A DNA stretch of 64,000 bases from Hemileia vastatrix (Eukaryota > Basidiomycota > Pucciniomycetes > Pucciniales > Zaghouaniaceae). The notes under the pieces were generated by a model, which saw nothing but the letters and a program-made list of their open reading frames with translations, did not search any database and had not been told where the DNA came from. The position numbers were made by a program, and so were the translations under genes. How positions within the stretch are numbered: position 1 is the first letter of the stretch; every line of letters starts with the position of its first letter. Below are positions 34,815 through 46,797 of this stretch, piece by piece. The stretch is from contig JASXTE010000008.1 in NCBI GenBank assembly GCA_030280995.1, forward strand, positions 5,041,001-5,105,000, in the 5' to 3' direction.

Positions 34815-35130
34815 ATGGATCCTGCAAGAGGACAATTCCCTAATACATACAATGGAGAAGGTACATGATTTCAGGAATTTCGTTAATCTACAAAAGATTA
34901 ACAATTGGCCAGCCTGATCCCCTGATCTCAAACCTGATTAAAAACGTATGCAAGATAATGAAAACAAATCTTCACTAATATTATCAACCTAAAACCAAAA
35001 GTGAAATGATTAGTGTGTTGCAAAAAGTATGGGAAGATCTTCCTTCTAGCACCCTACACGATCTTGTGGCATCAATGTTTGAAGGAATGTGTGCTGTCAT
35101 TTATGCTGATCGTATAAAAATCAATTTTTT
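34815..35130 (+). pseudogene. Tc1/mariner transposase C-terminal remnant
   Basis: Frames joined by stops contain LQEDNSLIHT (second catalytic Asp region of the DDE domain), then NNWPA-stop-SPDLKP (family: WPAQSPDLNPIEN), then EMISVLQKVWEDLPSSTLHD and LVASMFEGMCAVIYADR, the usual end of Tc1-type transposases. The N-terminal half is not recognisable. The element is long dead. Confidence 0.72.
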
Positions 35131-35569
35131 CTTTCTTTTTATTTTTCCTCATTTTTGTTTTTTTTCTTATCTCTTATATACAGATAATAGGCTGTCCAAT
35201 GGCACTATGCTCACCACATATATTTTATTAATTCATGTTTTGAAAAATGAGCATCTAAAAAAAATAATTTAAACATAAAAAGTGAGTCTTTTCTACTTTT
35301 TTATGCTTGATAGTCTGATACTACAGGCCCTAGTGGACCTTTGCATATGTTTTCAAAGAAACACGATTATTGCCATGAGGGTAACATAAGAGAAAAAAAA
35401 AAGCCACAAGGATTTGCTTCTAGGCACTGTAAATGAATCAATTTAGATATTAGCTCAACTTTATTATCAGTCTAATACTTTTATTTGAGTTGTGAATTCA
35501 CCAATACTTGTAAATGAAAAGATAGTGTAAGACATTTTTTTTATTAAAAAGGAAACGAAAGCTATGATA
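35131..35569. other. No gene recognised
   Basis: AT-rich sequence between the transposase remnant and the MITE. It may hold the remaining end of the mariner element, but I could not define a terminal repeat. Confidence 0.35.
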
Positions 35570-35924
35570 AGGGGGTCTCAAACATTAGCATATGGGCCAT
35601 TCTTCAAGCATGCCACAAAATTGGTACCCAGTAAGTCATTTTAATTTGAATTACACCTGCCTAGGACAGGTGTACTTGAATGGCATGTTTGTACCTCAAC
35701 ATGCCTTTTTCTGGGTACATCTATGCCATTCACATGCTCTATCCCCTTGTCATGAGTCAGCATCTGTCACATACGCACCCATATCTCAGCACAAAATTAG
35801 GGAGTGCTTGACCCCGTGTTTGAGACCCCTAACACCAAGCTTGCCATTTATCAATCATGGTGTGTTGGAATGGAGTTTTGAGGCTGAAGTCAACCAGGCA
35901 TGTATGCTAATGTTTGAGATCCCC
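35570..35924. mobile_element. MITE with ~22-bp terminal inverted repeats, TA-flanked
   Basis: The left end GGGGGTCTCAAACATTAGCA is repeated in inverse orientation at 35903-35924 (GGGGATCTCAAACATTAGCA when reversed). The outer bases are TA on both sides (35568-35569, 35925-35926). It contains a perfect small hairpin TACACCTG-CCTAGGA-CAGGTGTA (35652-35674) and an internal partial copy of the end (GTTTGAGACCCC, about 35817). The open frame spanning it is not a gene. Confidence 0.8.
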
Positions 35925-36041
35925 TAATAATAAGGAATGTCAAAGTTAGAAAATCAGCACTTAATTTGAGTGTTGGTTTCAACTCGAATCTCTAGTTTTT
36001 TTTTTTTTTTTGAAACACCTAGAACAGAGGGAAAAATGGTG

Positions 36042-36458
36042 AACTAGATGTCTAGTTTAGTTTTGTGAACCTGTTCCATTCCTAGGTGCATTTTTGTGAC
36101 AAACCATTGAATGTCACTTTTTGAGCTCGCCTTTTTTTTTCTTCTGCCTTTGTAAGAGAATTAAGGTGGTGTGGTGCGGGGAGGCTTGTAAGAGAAGAGA
36201 AGAGGAGGTGCAAGACGTGTAAGGGGAGATTAAAAAGTGTAAGAACTGATTGAATATGTTGAGTCGTGTAAAAAGAATGAAACACTAGCAAAAGAAAGTA
36301 ATAGAATGTTAGAATGAATCCATGAAGATGAGAGGACATGTGCCAAGGAGATGATAATCTCAGAAAAGCAAAAAATAAGATGTGGTCAAGCAGGGTCACT
36401 CATCAAATCAGACCCAGAATCGTGCCCTGCAACCAAAAATTGAACTAGACATCTAGTT
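36042..36458. repeat. Inverted repeat pair around a 385-bp core
   Basis: AACTAGATGTCTAGTT (36042-36057) and AACTAGACATCTAGTT (36443-36458) are opposite copies, each itself nearly palindromic. Similarity extends a few bases on each side. The arrangement looks like a non-autonomous DNA transposon. I could not establish a target duplication. Confidence 0.5.
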
Positions 36459-37229
36459 TCAGGGACTTCTCCCCCTGTATAAGCTATGTTAACAATAATG
36501 AAACTAACTTTTCCTGTGAAGAAGGAATGGTTTGAAAAAAAAAGCATCATGTCATTTCTGCCTTTGAATTGCATTAGTGTGTTGGTGTCATTGTAGTTTA
36601 AAAAAATAATAGAAAATTAAAGAAGTGCTGATTCAATCAAAATTGATTGCTGATTTTAAATTGCCCATTAGATAATGTTGACATACCCTATTGGAAAAAA
36701 AAATTATAAAAAGTTGAGAAATGGACATTAAATTTTACATCACCTACCTACCCACCACATTATTAAATTAAGACAACTGACACTTATTTATAACAAAACG
36801 AAAAAACCCCCTTTAAGTTTTGAATGGATTATATGTCATGATCAAAAAAAAAAAAAAAAGAAAAAAAAGCAAGAAAAAAAGGGAGTGATTGATAGTTTGA
36901 TTGTGTGAATGAGTTAGGGAGAAATTCTATTTTCAATAAAACCTAACTATAACTATAACAACTGTTTTGGGAAGGTGTTGCACTTCAAGTAAAAATGACT
37001 GAATGACTCTGACATACTAGATACCAATTCATGACATGCTATGGGACCAGTGTTTTTAAAATTATTAATTTTATTGGATTAAGGAACCTAATATTTTAGT
37101 ATAGGTGTCTTTAATTGAATGAATACTGGTGGTGTATAACTAACTGATATAAAATTATGAAAAAAAACATTCTTAATAAGCATGTTATTACTGGAAAAAG
37201 ATGAAGGTGTTATTTAATTTTTTTTAGTA
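36459..37229. other. No gene; AT-rich
   Basis: Poly-A at about 36844-36858. No recognisable feature. Confidence 0.4.
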
Positions 37230-37307
37230 GGTGGTATCAAAGTTAGAAATTTTTAATTATTTAATAGGTGTTTCACAACACAAAACAAAAGACACAAACT
37301 TGAAATT
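37230..37307. mobile_element. Left-end fragment related to the 30777 MITE
   Basis: GGTGGTATCAAAGTTAGAAA and the next ~55 bp, including GTTTCACAACACAAAA, follow the left half of the 198-bp MITE. No matching right end was found. Confidence 0.6.
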
Positions 37308-37705
37308 AGGGGGTTTCAGTTCTGGCAAATCTGCCCTTAGCTTAAGTGCAAATTTAAAACCAAATCAGCACTTAAATTTTGCATAAAAGTCACTTATTTC
37401 AAAAATGGGTGCTAGCTATGACTTCAAATCAGCACTTTTTTCCAGATTTTCTTCTTCATAACCACATGTTGATCACAACATCCCTTCCTTGCACACTTCA
37501 TCCCTGTCACATGTGATCCTTCATAGCTCATTCTCTATACATTTCATTTGCCCCATATTCAATTTCCCCCAAACTTCAACTTTGCTGTTTTTCAATTTTT
37601 TTTTCCTATCTTTTCATTAAAGTAAGTTTCAAATCCTTTTTTTCATGCCTATCTGATATCTCTTTCTTTCTATAAAGAATTCACACTCAAATATATGTAG
37701 GATCC
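37308..37705. other. No gene recognised
   Basis: AAATCAGCACTT is repeated (about 37363, 37426; also 35956). A pyrimidine-rich stretch follows. Nothing else is visible. Confidence 0.35.
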
Positions 37706-39551
37706 TGTTAGGATTTGGGTTGAGAAGAAAGGAGGAGGAGTGCTAAGGGCTTTATGCACTGACATAGGCAGGAGAGAGGGATATTGTCATGCTAAGATCA
37801 AGTACAAGGACGTGAAATAGCTTGAAAAGTCTTTTTCTAGAAGATTTAAATGGTCCTATATGAATACTGAAGTATAAATCCAACAAATAGTAAAATATAA
37901 TTCAGAATAAAGGTCTCAGTAATATAATTCTCACTATTTTTATATGTGGCTTACAATCTTTTTAGTTGGTAGAAAAATAGATTATAATAATTCAGATACT
38001 ACTCAAAAGTCTTATAAAAGTACTAATTGAAGTGTATTGTAATTGATTTGGTTATATGGTGTAAATTGTAATGATAAAGAATGCCGAAAACAAGACCCAA
38101 AACCTCCTCCTTTTATACACACTAAGTTCCTCAATAAACACCCTGATGTACCATCCAATACAATATTAATGACGCTTTCAAACAAGTAATAGACCTCTCC
38201 ATCAGCGCCCCTAGTGACCAATAACATAATTAGACAAGCAACAACCACTAAAATCCTATTAATAATAAGGGAGATCCATCAAAATTAAGGAAAAGAAAAA
38301 AAGAGAGTATATGCGTGGAAAACAATATTATAAAAAGGTTAAAGGAGACTTTTTAAGGTTAATTATAGCTTAATAATAAGGGGGATCTACAGTAGAAATG
38401 GAGGGGCTAATCCTGACATTATACTACGTGGAATTCCCATTCAAAAATAACCAAAATTGACTGAGAAACCACCCGAAAGCTTAAAAAAGAGCGTGAGATG
38501 TGGGGTAACTACATGCAGCCCTTGGCAGGTGCTTGCACGGGTAAATCCTTGACTAAAATTAGGCAAATTTAAGCGTGGTGATGAAATAAGGTGCCAAGAG
38601 TGAGGTTATTAATGAAATTAGTGCATATAAACAAGGTCAATGCATTATTAATTAAGCTAGGACACTAAATAAGCGCCTGTCGCCTATTTTAGTTTGTTTC
38701 CCCACAGTGGGCGTAGAATGTGGGGTAATTATAGTGTGAAAAAGCTAACTTTGCTAAAAATGAAGTTATTCACACAGGAAAAAAGCAGGCAGTATGTGTC
38801 CAGTACACAGAAGCCATTTCTGGCATAAAAAACACCAAATTTTAAAAGTGTTATTTTTATGCATTTAAATAGCCAAATCTATAGTTCTAAATGAGCCCAA
38901 TTGATCTGTCAAAGCGCAATTTTGATATTCTCAATTTTATAGTGCATATAGTCAACTTTTAAGTGAAATAAAGCGCATTTCTTGTTTTTTGCGTAAAACA
39001 ATGAATATAACAGCTTTAAGTGTACTTAAAAATTATGTAGCCTTATACTTAAGGTTCTTAAGATTACCCTAAAATATTCCAACTTAATATTAAGTACATA
39101 AGACTTATAAAAGGTGGATATATGCGTGTATATAAGGTGTTATAATGGCATTTTTTTGTGTATTATCATAATTTTACTTATGTATACTGTTTGTGTACTC
39201 TCATTTATTGTTCCCATGTATAATTCATGTGTTTAACATAACTTATAAGCACTTTTTACTCAGTCCTGGGGATATACAGGCTGACAGATATTGCATAATG
39301 GGGTTTTATGGGACAAGTTCTGTGGGGCACTCCTCATCAGACAACTTACTTAGTAATCCAGTTACTCCTTAGCCTTCCCATAGCTGCAACCCTCACTGTT
39401 TGAAGTCCCAACACAGTCAGTCTCAGTTAGTCTCACTGCTATCTTCATCATAGTCAGTCATGTCTTAGACTAGTGTTATCACTAAGGTGAGTCTTCCTTC
39501 TTAGGTCTTAAAATTTTATCAGATCTATAGCTGGTGCACTTCAAAAAAACC
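37706..39551 (+). mobile_element. Probable E5 5' LTR and leader, interrupted by LTR Z2
   Basis: TGTTAGGATTTGGG at 37706 looks like an LTR start. The sequence is split by Z2 (37785-39286) and continues to a possible primer-binding site TGGTGCACTTC at 39532, 20 bp before the E5 gag ATG. No second copy is in the window, so the LTR borders are unproven. Confidence 0.4.
37785..39286 (+). mobile_element. Solo LTR Z2
   Basis: The 1502-bp copy of Z1 starts TGTCATGCTAAGATC and ends ACAGGCTGACA. The perfect TSD GATAT is at 37780-37784 and 39287-39291. It matches Z1 at roughly 90% or more by eye along the whole length. Confidence 0.93.
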
Positions 39552-39684
39552 ATGAACCCCTCAGGCCAGCCTGATAGAACACTCCTCACCACAATGCAAG
39601 AGCAAATGGAGCAATTTCACAAACAGAAATCCAGACCTATGGAACATATAGTGGAGGAAAACCCCTCATATTGTGGCCTCACCG
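39552..39684 (+). pseudogene. E5 Gag N-terminus, cut by element W
   Basis: ATG 39552 starts MNPSGQPDRTLLTTMQEQMEQF, a helical start like those of basidiomycete Ty3 Gag proteins. It stops at the W LTR (39685). The downstream side of W (58809) opens with an acidic helical stretch (TEAELDAAEAKVQALPTTPV) that could be its continuation. Confidence 0.5.
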
Positions 39685-41877
39685 TGTGGTCTTCCAACAT
39701 TGGTGGGGCCCTTTGTTGGTCTATTTGGCGTTGTTTTGATATGTCTTAAATGGAATTGTTTAATAATTCAGTATTTTTCTGGATTTATTCAGCAAATATT
39801 GGGACTGTGGGGATGTGGGTACTTCCATTGGATAGCCCTGGTTTTTCTCTATATTTTATGTCTTGTTGACATTTTTCAGATTTTAAGTATTAAAGGGATT
39901 ATTTCTCATTTTTCATTTAAAAAGATAGCTGTTCAATTTTGTTTTTTGTGTTTTATGACCTAAACTTAAGTCTTAGGGTTAAGTGCTTAGTACCATTAGA
40001 ATGAGCTAATTTTTCTCTACATTTTATGTCTCAAAGTTGTTATAGTCTAATTATGTGTTTTAAAGGTTTTAGTAGTTGTAGTATATTTTTCTAGGTATTT
40101 TGGGTATTTCTGGGGGTTTTTGAGGGTTTTCTGGCTTCAGGGTGGTCCTGCCCTCTCAGGCGGTGTGGCCTTCCAACATTGGCAGGGGCCTTTGTTGTGT
40201 GATTTGGCACTGTTTGTGCATGTCTTAATTGACATCTGTTAAGGAATTGGGTATTTTTCTGGTTTTATTCCGTGGATATTGGGTCTGCCGGTATGTGGGT
40301 ACTATCATTGGATAGCCCCAGTTTTTCTCTATATATTAAGTCTTGAAGACATTTTTCATATTCTAAGTTTTAAGGGGTCATTTCCTCATTTTTCATTTAT
40401 AAAAGATAGCTGTTTAATTTTTTTGTGTTTTACACACTAACCTTAAGTCTTAGGGTTAAGTGCTTAGTAACATTGGATAGAGCTAATTTTTCTCTATATT
40501 TCATGTCTAAATGTTGTTATAGTGAAATTCCGTGTTTTAAAGGTTTTAGTAGTTGTAGCTAATTTTTCTAAGTAGATTAGTTGTTTTTATTGGTTTTCTG
40601 GCTTCAGGGAAGCTGGGCCGCTTCAGGCGGCCTCTACGACGTCGGGCGGCCCGCCCGCCTCTGTTATAGAAGGTTGGGGAGCGCTTCAGGAGGGTTTTTT
40701 ATTCATTTTGGCAGGTACAGGCGCCAGATTGGTGGGTGCGCATGGGCTCTTAGATAGTGGTCTGTGTGTACATAGTGAATAAGACAGTTTGGGGCAACCT
40801 TAATCATCATACAACCATCCGGAGGTGATATCATTGTTCCTCACTCAGTTTTCACTGTTTTCTGGCCACAATTGGCTGTGTTTGTTGCAAGTGAGTTCTT
40901 CATTTAACTTAACTTTGGCAACTGTTTTCTCTGTTATAGTCTTGCAAGCTATAGCAAGTATTATTGCTGTCTCTGGTGTGGATTTGCAGCCTACATCAAG
41001 TATCTTTGCTGTCTCTGGTGTGGACTTTGTTCTACATTTCAGTTCTTTGGTCTGGTAGTCTATCTGGGGACTACTTTCTTGGCTCATCAAGCAGTCAAGT
41101 GTGTTTAAAAGGGGTCTTTAGCAAAACAGGAACCAACTTACTTTAGCAAGTAAATTAACTCTATTTTTCTAAAGGGACAGGGGATTTTCTCTCTGGTTTT
41201 TCTCCAACTCCCTTGGTCAAGGCCTATAGCTAGTACTATAGGATTGTCTACAGCGGGCCTCCCGACATCGGGCAGACAGCCCTCCTTGGTGCTAGAAGGC
41301 TGGGAAGCATTTCTAGAGGGGTTTTATACAATTTGGTGCTCAGGAATGCCAAATTTGTTAGTGTGCATGGGCTTTTAGATAGTGGTCTGCGTGTAAATAG
41401 TGAATAAGAGAGTTTGGGGCAACTTTAATTATCATATAGCCATCCGGAGGTTATTTCCTTGTTCCTCACTCAGTTTTCACTGTTTTTTGGCTACAATTTG
41501 CTGCGTTTGTTGCAAGGTGAGTTCTTCATTTAACTTAATTTGGCAACTGGTTTCTCTGGTATAGTATTGCAAGCTATATCAAGTATTATTGCTGTCTCTG
41601 GTGTGGAATTGCAACCTAATTCAAGTATCATTGCTTTCTCTGGTGTGGACATTGGTCCACATTTCATTTCTTTGGTTTGGTAGTCTATCTGGAGACTACT
41701 TTCTTGGCTGATCAGACAGTCAAGTGTGTTGGAAAAGGGGCTTTAGCAAACAGGAACCAATTTACTGTAGCAGGTAAATTTCACTTTATTTTTCTAAAGG
41801 GAGAGGTGATTTTCTCTCTGAGTTTTCTCCAACTCCCTTTGTCAAGGCCTATAGCTAGTACTATAAGATTGTCTAAA
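39685..41877 (+). repeat. W 5' LTR, split by a second LTR of the same family
   Basis: LTR a starts TGTGGTCTTCCAACATTGG (39685) and ends GTCTAAA (41877; CA in the other copies). It is interrupted at 40163/41253 by LTR b. Without b it is about 1.1 kb. The result is two tandem-looking half copies on each side. Confidence 0.8.
40164..41252 (+). mobile_element. LTR b: W-family solo LTR inside the W 5' LTR
   Basis: TGTGGCCTTCCAACATTGG...GATTGTCTACA, 1089 bp. The flanks are GGCGG on the left and GCGGG on the right, sharing GCGG, which suggests a 4-bp or slightly mutated 5-bp duplication. Its GC-rich middle (about 40610-40660) differs from the other copies. Confidence 0.75.
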
Positions 41878-41881
41878 TTTC

Positions 41882-41898
41882 TGGCGCCCAATGTGGGG
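41882..41898 (+). promoter_or_regulatory. W primer-binding site
   Basis: TGGCGCCCAATGTGGGG begins four bases inside the 5' LTR. TGGCGCC pairs with a tRNA 3' end GGCGCCA, the usual minus-strand primer arrangement. The primer tRNA species cannot be named with confidence. Confidence 0.7.
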
Positions 41899-41941
41899 GG
41901 GGGGAAACCTGCTAGCTCTTTTGAATCTCTGTTGTCTTTGA

Positions 41942-43459
41942 ATGGCTTCTGGGTCATCTATTCCTGTGGTGACTGTCAGTGGGGGGGAAGGTCCTCCTGC
42001 TGTGATGGTTAGGGTGTGTGTTAGGATCAAAACTTGGGATGGTACCAAGTTTAATGGTGAAGATGTGAAGTGGTTTCTGGAGAAGTATGAAACTACTGCT
42101 GGTGTGGATGGTGCTTCTTACCTGAACATGGTGAAGTAGGTTATTTTCTTCATTGGTGATAGGACAGTGGAGAAGGAGGTTGTGGCCATGTCTGGCTACA
42201 AGAAAAGGGTCTGGAAGTTATTGTGTAGGGAGATGGTGGATAGATGGGGTGTCAGGTTCACAATGGTGGATCTGAACAAGGTTATCAGTGAATGGAAGTC
42301 TTATGGTGGTGTTGGTAACTTGCACAGTTACAGGAAGTGTCTGCTAAAGTTTGATCTTGTGGTAGAATATTTGGTGGAAGTGGAGGAGCTGGCACATGAA
42401 AATTCTGCCAAGGATGTTTTTTGGTCTGCCTTGGCTAGAGATGTCAGGATGGATGTGTTGAAGGAGCTGTCAAGAAAGGACTTGATGAAGACTCTTTCCA
42501 ATGGGGATCAGAAGGTTCCTGGCTTGGACAATGTGAAGGAGGCTGTGGAGGCCCATTTGAAGTTATTGGCTGTGGACACCTATCAGGAGGGGTGTTCCAA
42601 ATATGTCAGCAAAGTCAGTGAGGCTTTGGCTGAAGAGGAGAATAGAGTGAAGAAGGAAGAGAAGAATATGGTGAAGGTTCCCAAACAGGAGAGGGACCCA
42701 GTGGTGGAGCAGTTGGCTGATCTGACAAAACAGCTACATATTTTTGTTCAGGAGGTTATGAAGGCCAATAAGGCTCCTTCTCAGCCTAAAGATTTTGATA
42801 GGAGGGCTGGTAGGAGTCATCCTTGGGTCTGCTATTATTGCAGCAGGAGGGGGCACAAGTCCAATGATTGTTGGGCTCTGAACAGAGATGTGTCAGAGGG
42901 AAAGGTGGAGTTTGATGGCAGGTTGTTCAAGTTCCCTGATGGTTCATTTGTGAAGCCCAGTGAGGGTCAGGCACCTGTTTATTTGGTCAGGAGAAGGAGT
43001 GGTCTCAATCAGAGGAGGCCAAGGTTTGAGGAGATTCCTGATCAGGGGAAGTCTTCCGGTAAGGAAGATGATGATGTCAAGGGGAAAGGGAAGGAGGTTA
43101 ATAAGGTCACTTTTTCTACTTCCTTTGGTGGATTGGAGTTGTATTCTTGTGGTGGACAGTCAAGTGGTGAATTCTTGGCTGGTGTTTATGATGTAGAAGC
43201 TGGAAATGTGGGAAGGCCAAAGAGCAGTTCTCAGGCCCAATCAAAGCCTAAGGCTTCAAGGGTGGATCCTAATCTGAATGCAGCTAGGAATAATTACAGA
43301 AAAGAGGAGCTGTACAAGATGCAGAACAGGATTGTTTATATTGGCCCCTATAGTTTTGGTGCGTTGGAAATGAATGGTGAGCCAATGCCAATGGCTATTG
43401 ATTATGACTCAGAGGAGGATGTCCCTTTGGCTTCAATGCCAAAGCCTGCTGGAGTTTGA
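41942..43459 (+). pseudogene. W Gag with CCHC zinc knuckle
   Basis: ATG 41942 starts MASGSSIPVVTVSGGEGPPA; the first block has the gag motif KTWDGTKFNGEDVKWFLEKY. A TAG at 42137 interrupts it, and the same protein style continues from about 42140 to 43459. A highly charged helical region is followed by CYYCSRRGHKSNDCW (about 42833-42877), a CX2CX4HX4C nucleic-acid-binding knuckle. The C-terminal part is acidic (DYDSEEDVPLASMP). It is more GC-rich than the flanking E1/E2 elements. Confidence 0.85.
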
Positions 43460-43546
43460 GGTACTGGTGAGGGATCTGGTTTAATTCCTGTTGATAGAAA
43501 ATCTGTTGGTGGTTCTGGTCCTCAGGAGGTTTCAAGGACCAAAGTA

Positions 43547-44004
43547 GTGAAGCCAAGGGCTCATTTTGAGGGGCAAGTATTTTCTGGCCAATCTAATGTT
43601 ATGGACTCAGTTCTGGAAAGAATGAATCAGGGTCAGGTTTCCCTTTCTTATGGGGAATTGTATGTTATCAGTTCTGGGCTGGCTGATAGACAAAAAAAGT
43701 TGTTTACCAGGAGAAGGGTTTCTTCTGGGGAGGTGGAATACATTTGTGATTCTTCTGAGAAGTTTGGTGAGGGGTTGGAGACTCATTTTTCTGCTCCTTT
43801 GGGTTATTTCAATGTCACTCTGAATGGCAGGGAGGCAAGGGTATTGGTGGATTCAGGTTCTCAGATTAACCTGATTTCTTTTTTTGAGGCTACTCATCTG
43901 GGCCTCCCCATCAAGAAAGGAATTGGTGGAAATTTAAGAGGGATTGGTGGCCATGTCACTGAGCTGATTGGGACAGCTGAATTTGTGAAGCTGGATGTTG
44001 GTTG
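43547..44004 (+). pseudogene. W protease region, interrupted by a copia element
   Basis: The frame contains VLVDSGSQINLIS (about 43843-43881), the aspartic protease active-site motif D-S-G, and the flap-like GIGGH. It stops where the copia LTR begins; coding similarity resumes at 49298. Confidence 0.82.
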
Positions 44005-44467
44005 TATTGAAGAATGCGCCTGGATATGTTGTCAAGTTCCTACATATTCTACACATGCTCAACACGATACTAGATTTGAAGAATGCGTCTGGATAGGTGG
44101 TCAAGCTCCTACATCTTCTACACATGCTCAACATAATTCTAGATTTAGAATGGGTATAGATTTATTTTGTGATCTGTTAGTAAGGGTGAATAGTGATAAT
44201 ATGAGATTATATATAGTTGATAGAGTTTGTACTTGTTACCTATCCAATCTCGTATTTCTTTTCTTTTCACTGAAAACTGATTGATCATACCAAATCATTT
44301 TTCTCTCTCTATTTTTAATTCATTAAATTGTTATTTGTCTTACGTTACTATTGCTGCCCATTCATCAATCACTGGGGACAGGTGATTGATAAATATTCTA
44401 GCAGTGTGGAGATATTACTAAAAGTCGGATTATAATTAATAAATTAAAAGACACTGGGTCTTCAATA
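44005..44467 (+). repeat. Copia 5' LTR
   Basis: 463 bp. It begins with two ~69-bp tandem copies of GAAGAATGCG(C/T)CTGGATA...CTAGATT. Its outer edge is fixed by the GGTTG duplication. Confidence 0.9.
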
Positions 44468-44491
44468 GATTAAAAGTCTGAAAACAGATTT

Positions 44492-45199
44492 ATGAGCTCT
44501 TTGAGTGAAGAACTTCCAGATTCTCCCTCTGCTGCTTCTGACAGTACATCATCAACCTCTACATATAGACCTGCGTCTACATCTCTGCCTGAACCAATAC
44601 AGCCCTACGTTTTCTCAAATATGTCTGACCAGTCAAACAATAAATTAATGAGAGTACTGGTTCTCACCTCTGGTAATGTGTCATTGTGGAAGTCAATGAT
44701 AGAGTTTTACTTTGATTCTACCGACTTAACACATCATATAAAATGTGCCAGTAAACCTACTGATGCTAACTCCAATGATTGGTGTTAGGGCAAATCCAAA
44801 TCACAACTTATTCTTATCAATGCTATCAGTCCTAGGGATTCTTTACTCATATCCAAGGCAAAATCTACCTATCTTGCATATCAAAAAGTTTTTTCAAACT
44901 ATGGTGAAGGAAACGCATAAACAGTGTCTGATCTCTTAGACCAGTTGATTTATCTTAATTGGGATGGTGTTTCCTCTCTAAGAGAACATCTTGGAAAGTT
45001 TGAAGAAATAGAAAGCTTATTAGTTGATAGTGCATCCAGTGATTCAGAGCTAGTTATTTCCTCAAAAATAATTGTGATGATTCTGATCAAGAGTGTTCAA
45101 CACAAATCTATGCTGGGAATCACTCAAAATTTTTTTCAAATTTTTAAAAATCTTACTCTTGAGCAAGTCTATGATAGTCTTAAGTCTGAGGCAAATTGA
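44492..45199 (+). pseudogene. Copia Gag remnant
   Basis: ATG 44492 starts a Ser/Thr-rich N-terminus (MSSLSEELPDSPSAASDSTS). The Gag motif region follows (LTSGNVSLWKSMIEFYFDS), then frames interrupted at about 44786 and 44918 (LREHLGKFEEIESLLVDSAS). It resembles UBN2-type copia Gag. Lys/Gln-rich sequence follows to about 45310, with no intact zinc knuckle. Confidence 0.75.
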
Positions 45200-45360
45200 C
45201 GATTGCGTGACACTTATGTAACAGATAATGCTAATGCTCTTAAGGCTCAGTCTAAAAAGAAAAACTCACAACAACAAAATTCACCTGATAAAAAGAATAA
45301 AAAAATCTGAAGTGTCGTTTGGGTCACACTGGCCATAGTGATTAAAACTGTATCACTCAA

Positions 45361-46614
45361 TTGCATGAAGAGTTGAGGAAGCTGAAAATTCTGTCTCACT
45401 CAAAAAATGATAAAGCAAAGGCTGCCAACAAAACTACTGAGTCTGTCTCCTTAGTTACTGAACAAGAACACAAAGAGTCGGAATATTTGGCAAGATTGAA
45501 GGAGAGTAGCACATGTTTCATTCTTGATTCAGGCGCAACTTCCCATATGGTCAAAGATAAACGACTGCTGTCAAATGTTACAAAACTAGCCTCCACTATC
45601 AATATTGACACGGCTGGATCTCAGGTGTTGACTGCTGACTACGCTGGTGATTTTTCTATCAGTCCTCATCTAACACTCAAGAATGTGCTTGTTGTCAATG
45701 ATATTTTGGCAAATTTGATCTTGGTTAATAAATTAAATCATATGGGCTACAGTGTGAACTTTGAGCCTAGTGAGACACAAGTTGTTAACTCAAGCAGTCA
45801 GCTTTTTGTAAAACTCACTCAGAAAGGTCAAAAACACAACTTATGGTATGTTAATAATCAAGCTTTGATGATCACAGCCACAACTCAAACCTTGTATAAA
45901 TGGGATCAACAGCTAGGACATCTTAATGTCAAATCTACTAAGTCATTTCTTAGGTCAAAGGATATTGATTTTGTTGATGAAAAATTCAGTTGTGTGACAT
46001 GTTAAAAAGGAAAAATAGTGAAGATACCTTTTCTTTCTACCTTTCCGAGAGCCTCTGTCCCGTTGTTTTGAGTTCATTCTGATGTAATAAGACTGGTTGA
46101 TCCTCCCTCTGTTGGTGGCCATAGATTTATTGTGACATTTAATGATGATTGCACATGTTTTTCTACTATTTTTCTTATGAAATGCAAATATAAGGTTTTT
46201 TCCAAGTTTTTGAAATATCAAGCTGATGTTGAGAATAAACTTGACCAAAAAATTAAATTCTTGAAATGCGATAGGGTTGGAGAGTATGGTAGCAATAATT
46301 TTGTTGATCATTTGAACAAAAGTGGTATTACTCATGAACAGGCACCAGCCCAAACACCTCAGCATAACTCAGTTGCTGAACAATTTAATAAAACTCTGAT
46401 TGACAAAATCTGTACTGTGCTTATTGACTCAGCCTGTCCATCCTACATTTGGGGTGAATGTGCAATGAGCTGCAATTACTTTTTGAATCTTCTTCCACAT
46501 TCTAAATTGAAATCACAAACCCCTCAAAAAGTTCTTAATGATTATATGCCTTGTGAAGGAGCCCATACAGCTGATTATAGCTTTATTAGACGATTTGGTT
46601 CACTGGCTATATGA
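45361..46614 (+). pseudogene. Copia protease and integrase
   Basis: The protease motif ILDSGATSHMV is at about 45522. A GAG-pre-integrase block contains WDQQLGHLNVKS (about 45901) and ends in CVTC before a stop (46003). The integrase core is at 46132-46614, with FNDDCTCFS, then LKCDRVGEYGSNNF and HNSVAEQFNKTLID matching the D-D-E layout of copia integrases. Stops at 46003 and 46612 break it. Confidence 0.85.
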
Positions 46615-46797
46615 TATGTTGCCAAAGAAGATCAAACACAGAAGTTTCAACCAATAGGTATTGAGTGTGCTATTGTTGGTTATGAACAGAACTCTAAAGG
46701 TTATAGGCTATATGATCAAAAGCTAAAGAAAATTTTTATCTCTTGAAATGTTGATGTTTTTGAATCTCAAAATTATTTCAATGAGAAGGGTTCAATA

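Noticed and set aside
34551..34868. Leu/Ile-rich frames over the ATT repeat
   Set aside because: Microsatellite translation without support on either side.
35592..35927. 111-codon frame
   Set aside because: It lies entirely within the 35570-35924 MITE and includes its terminal repeats.
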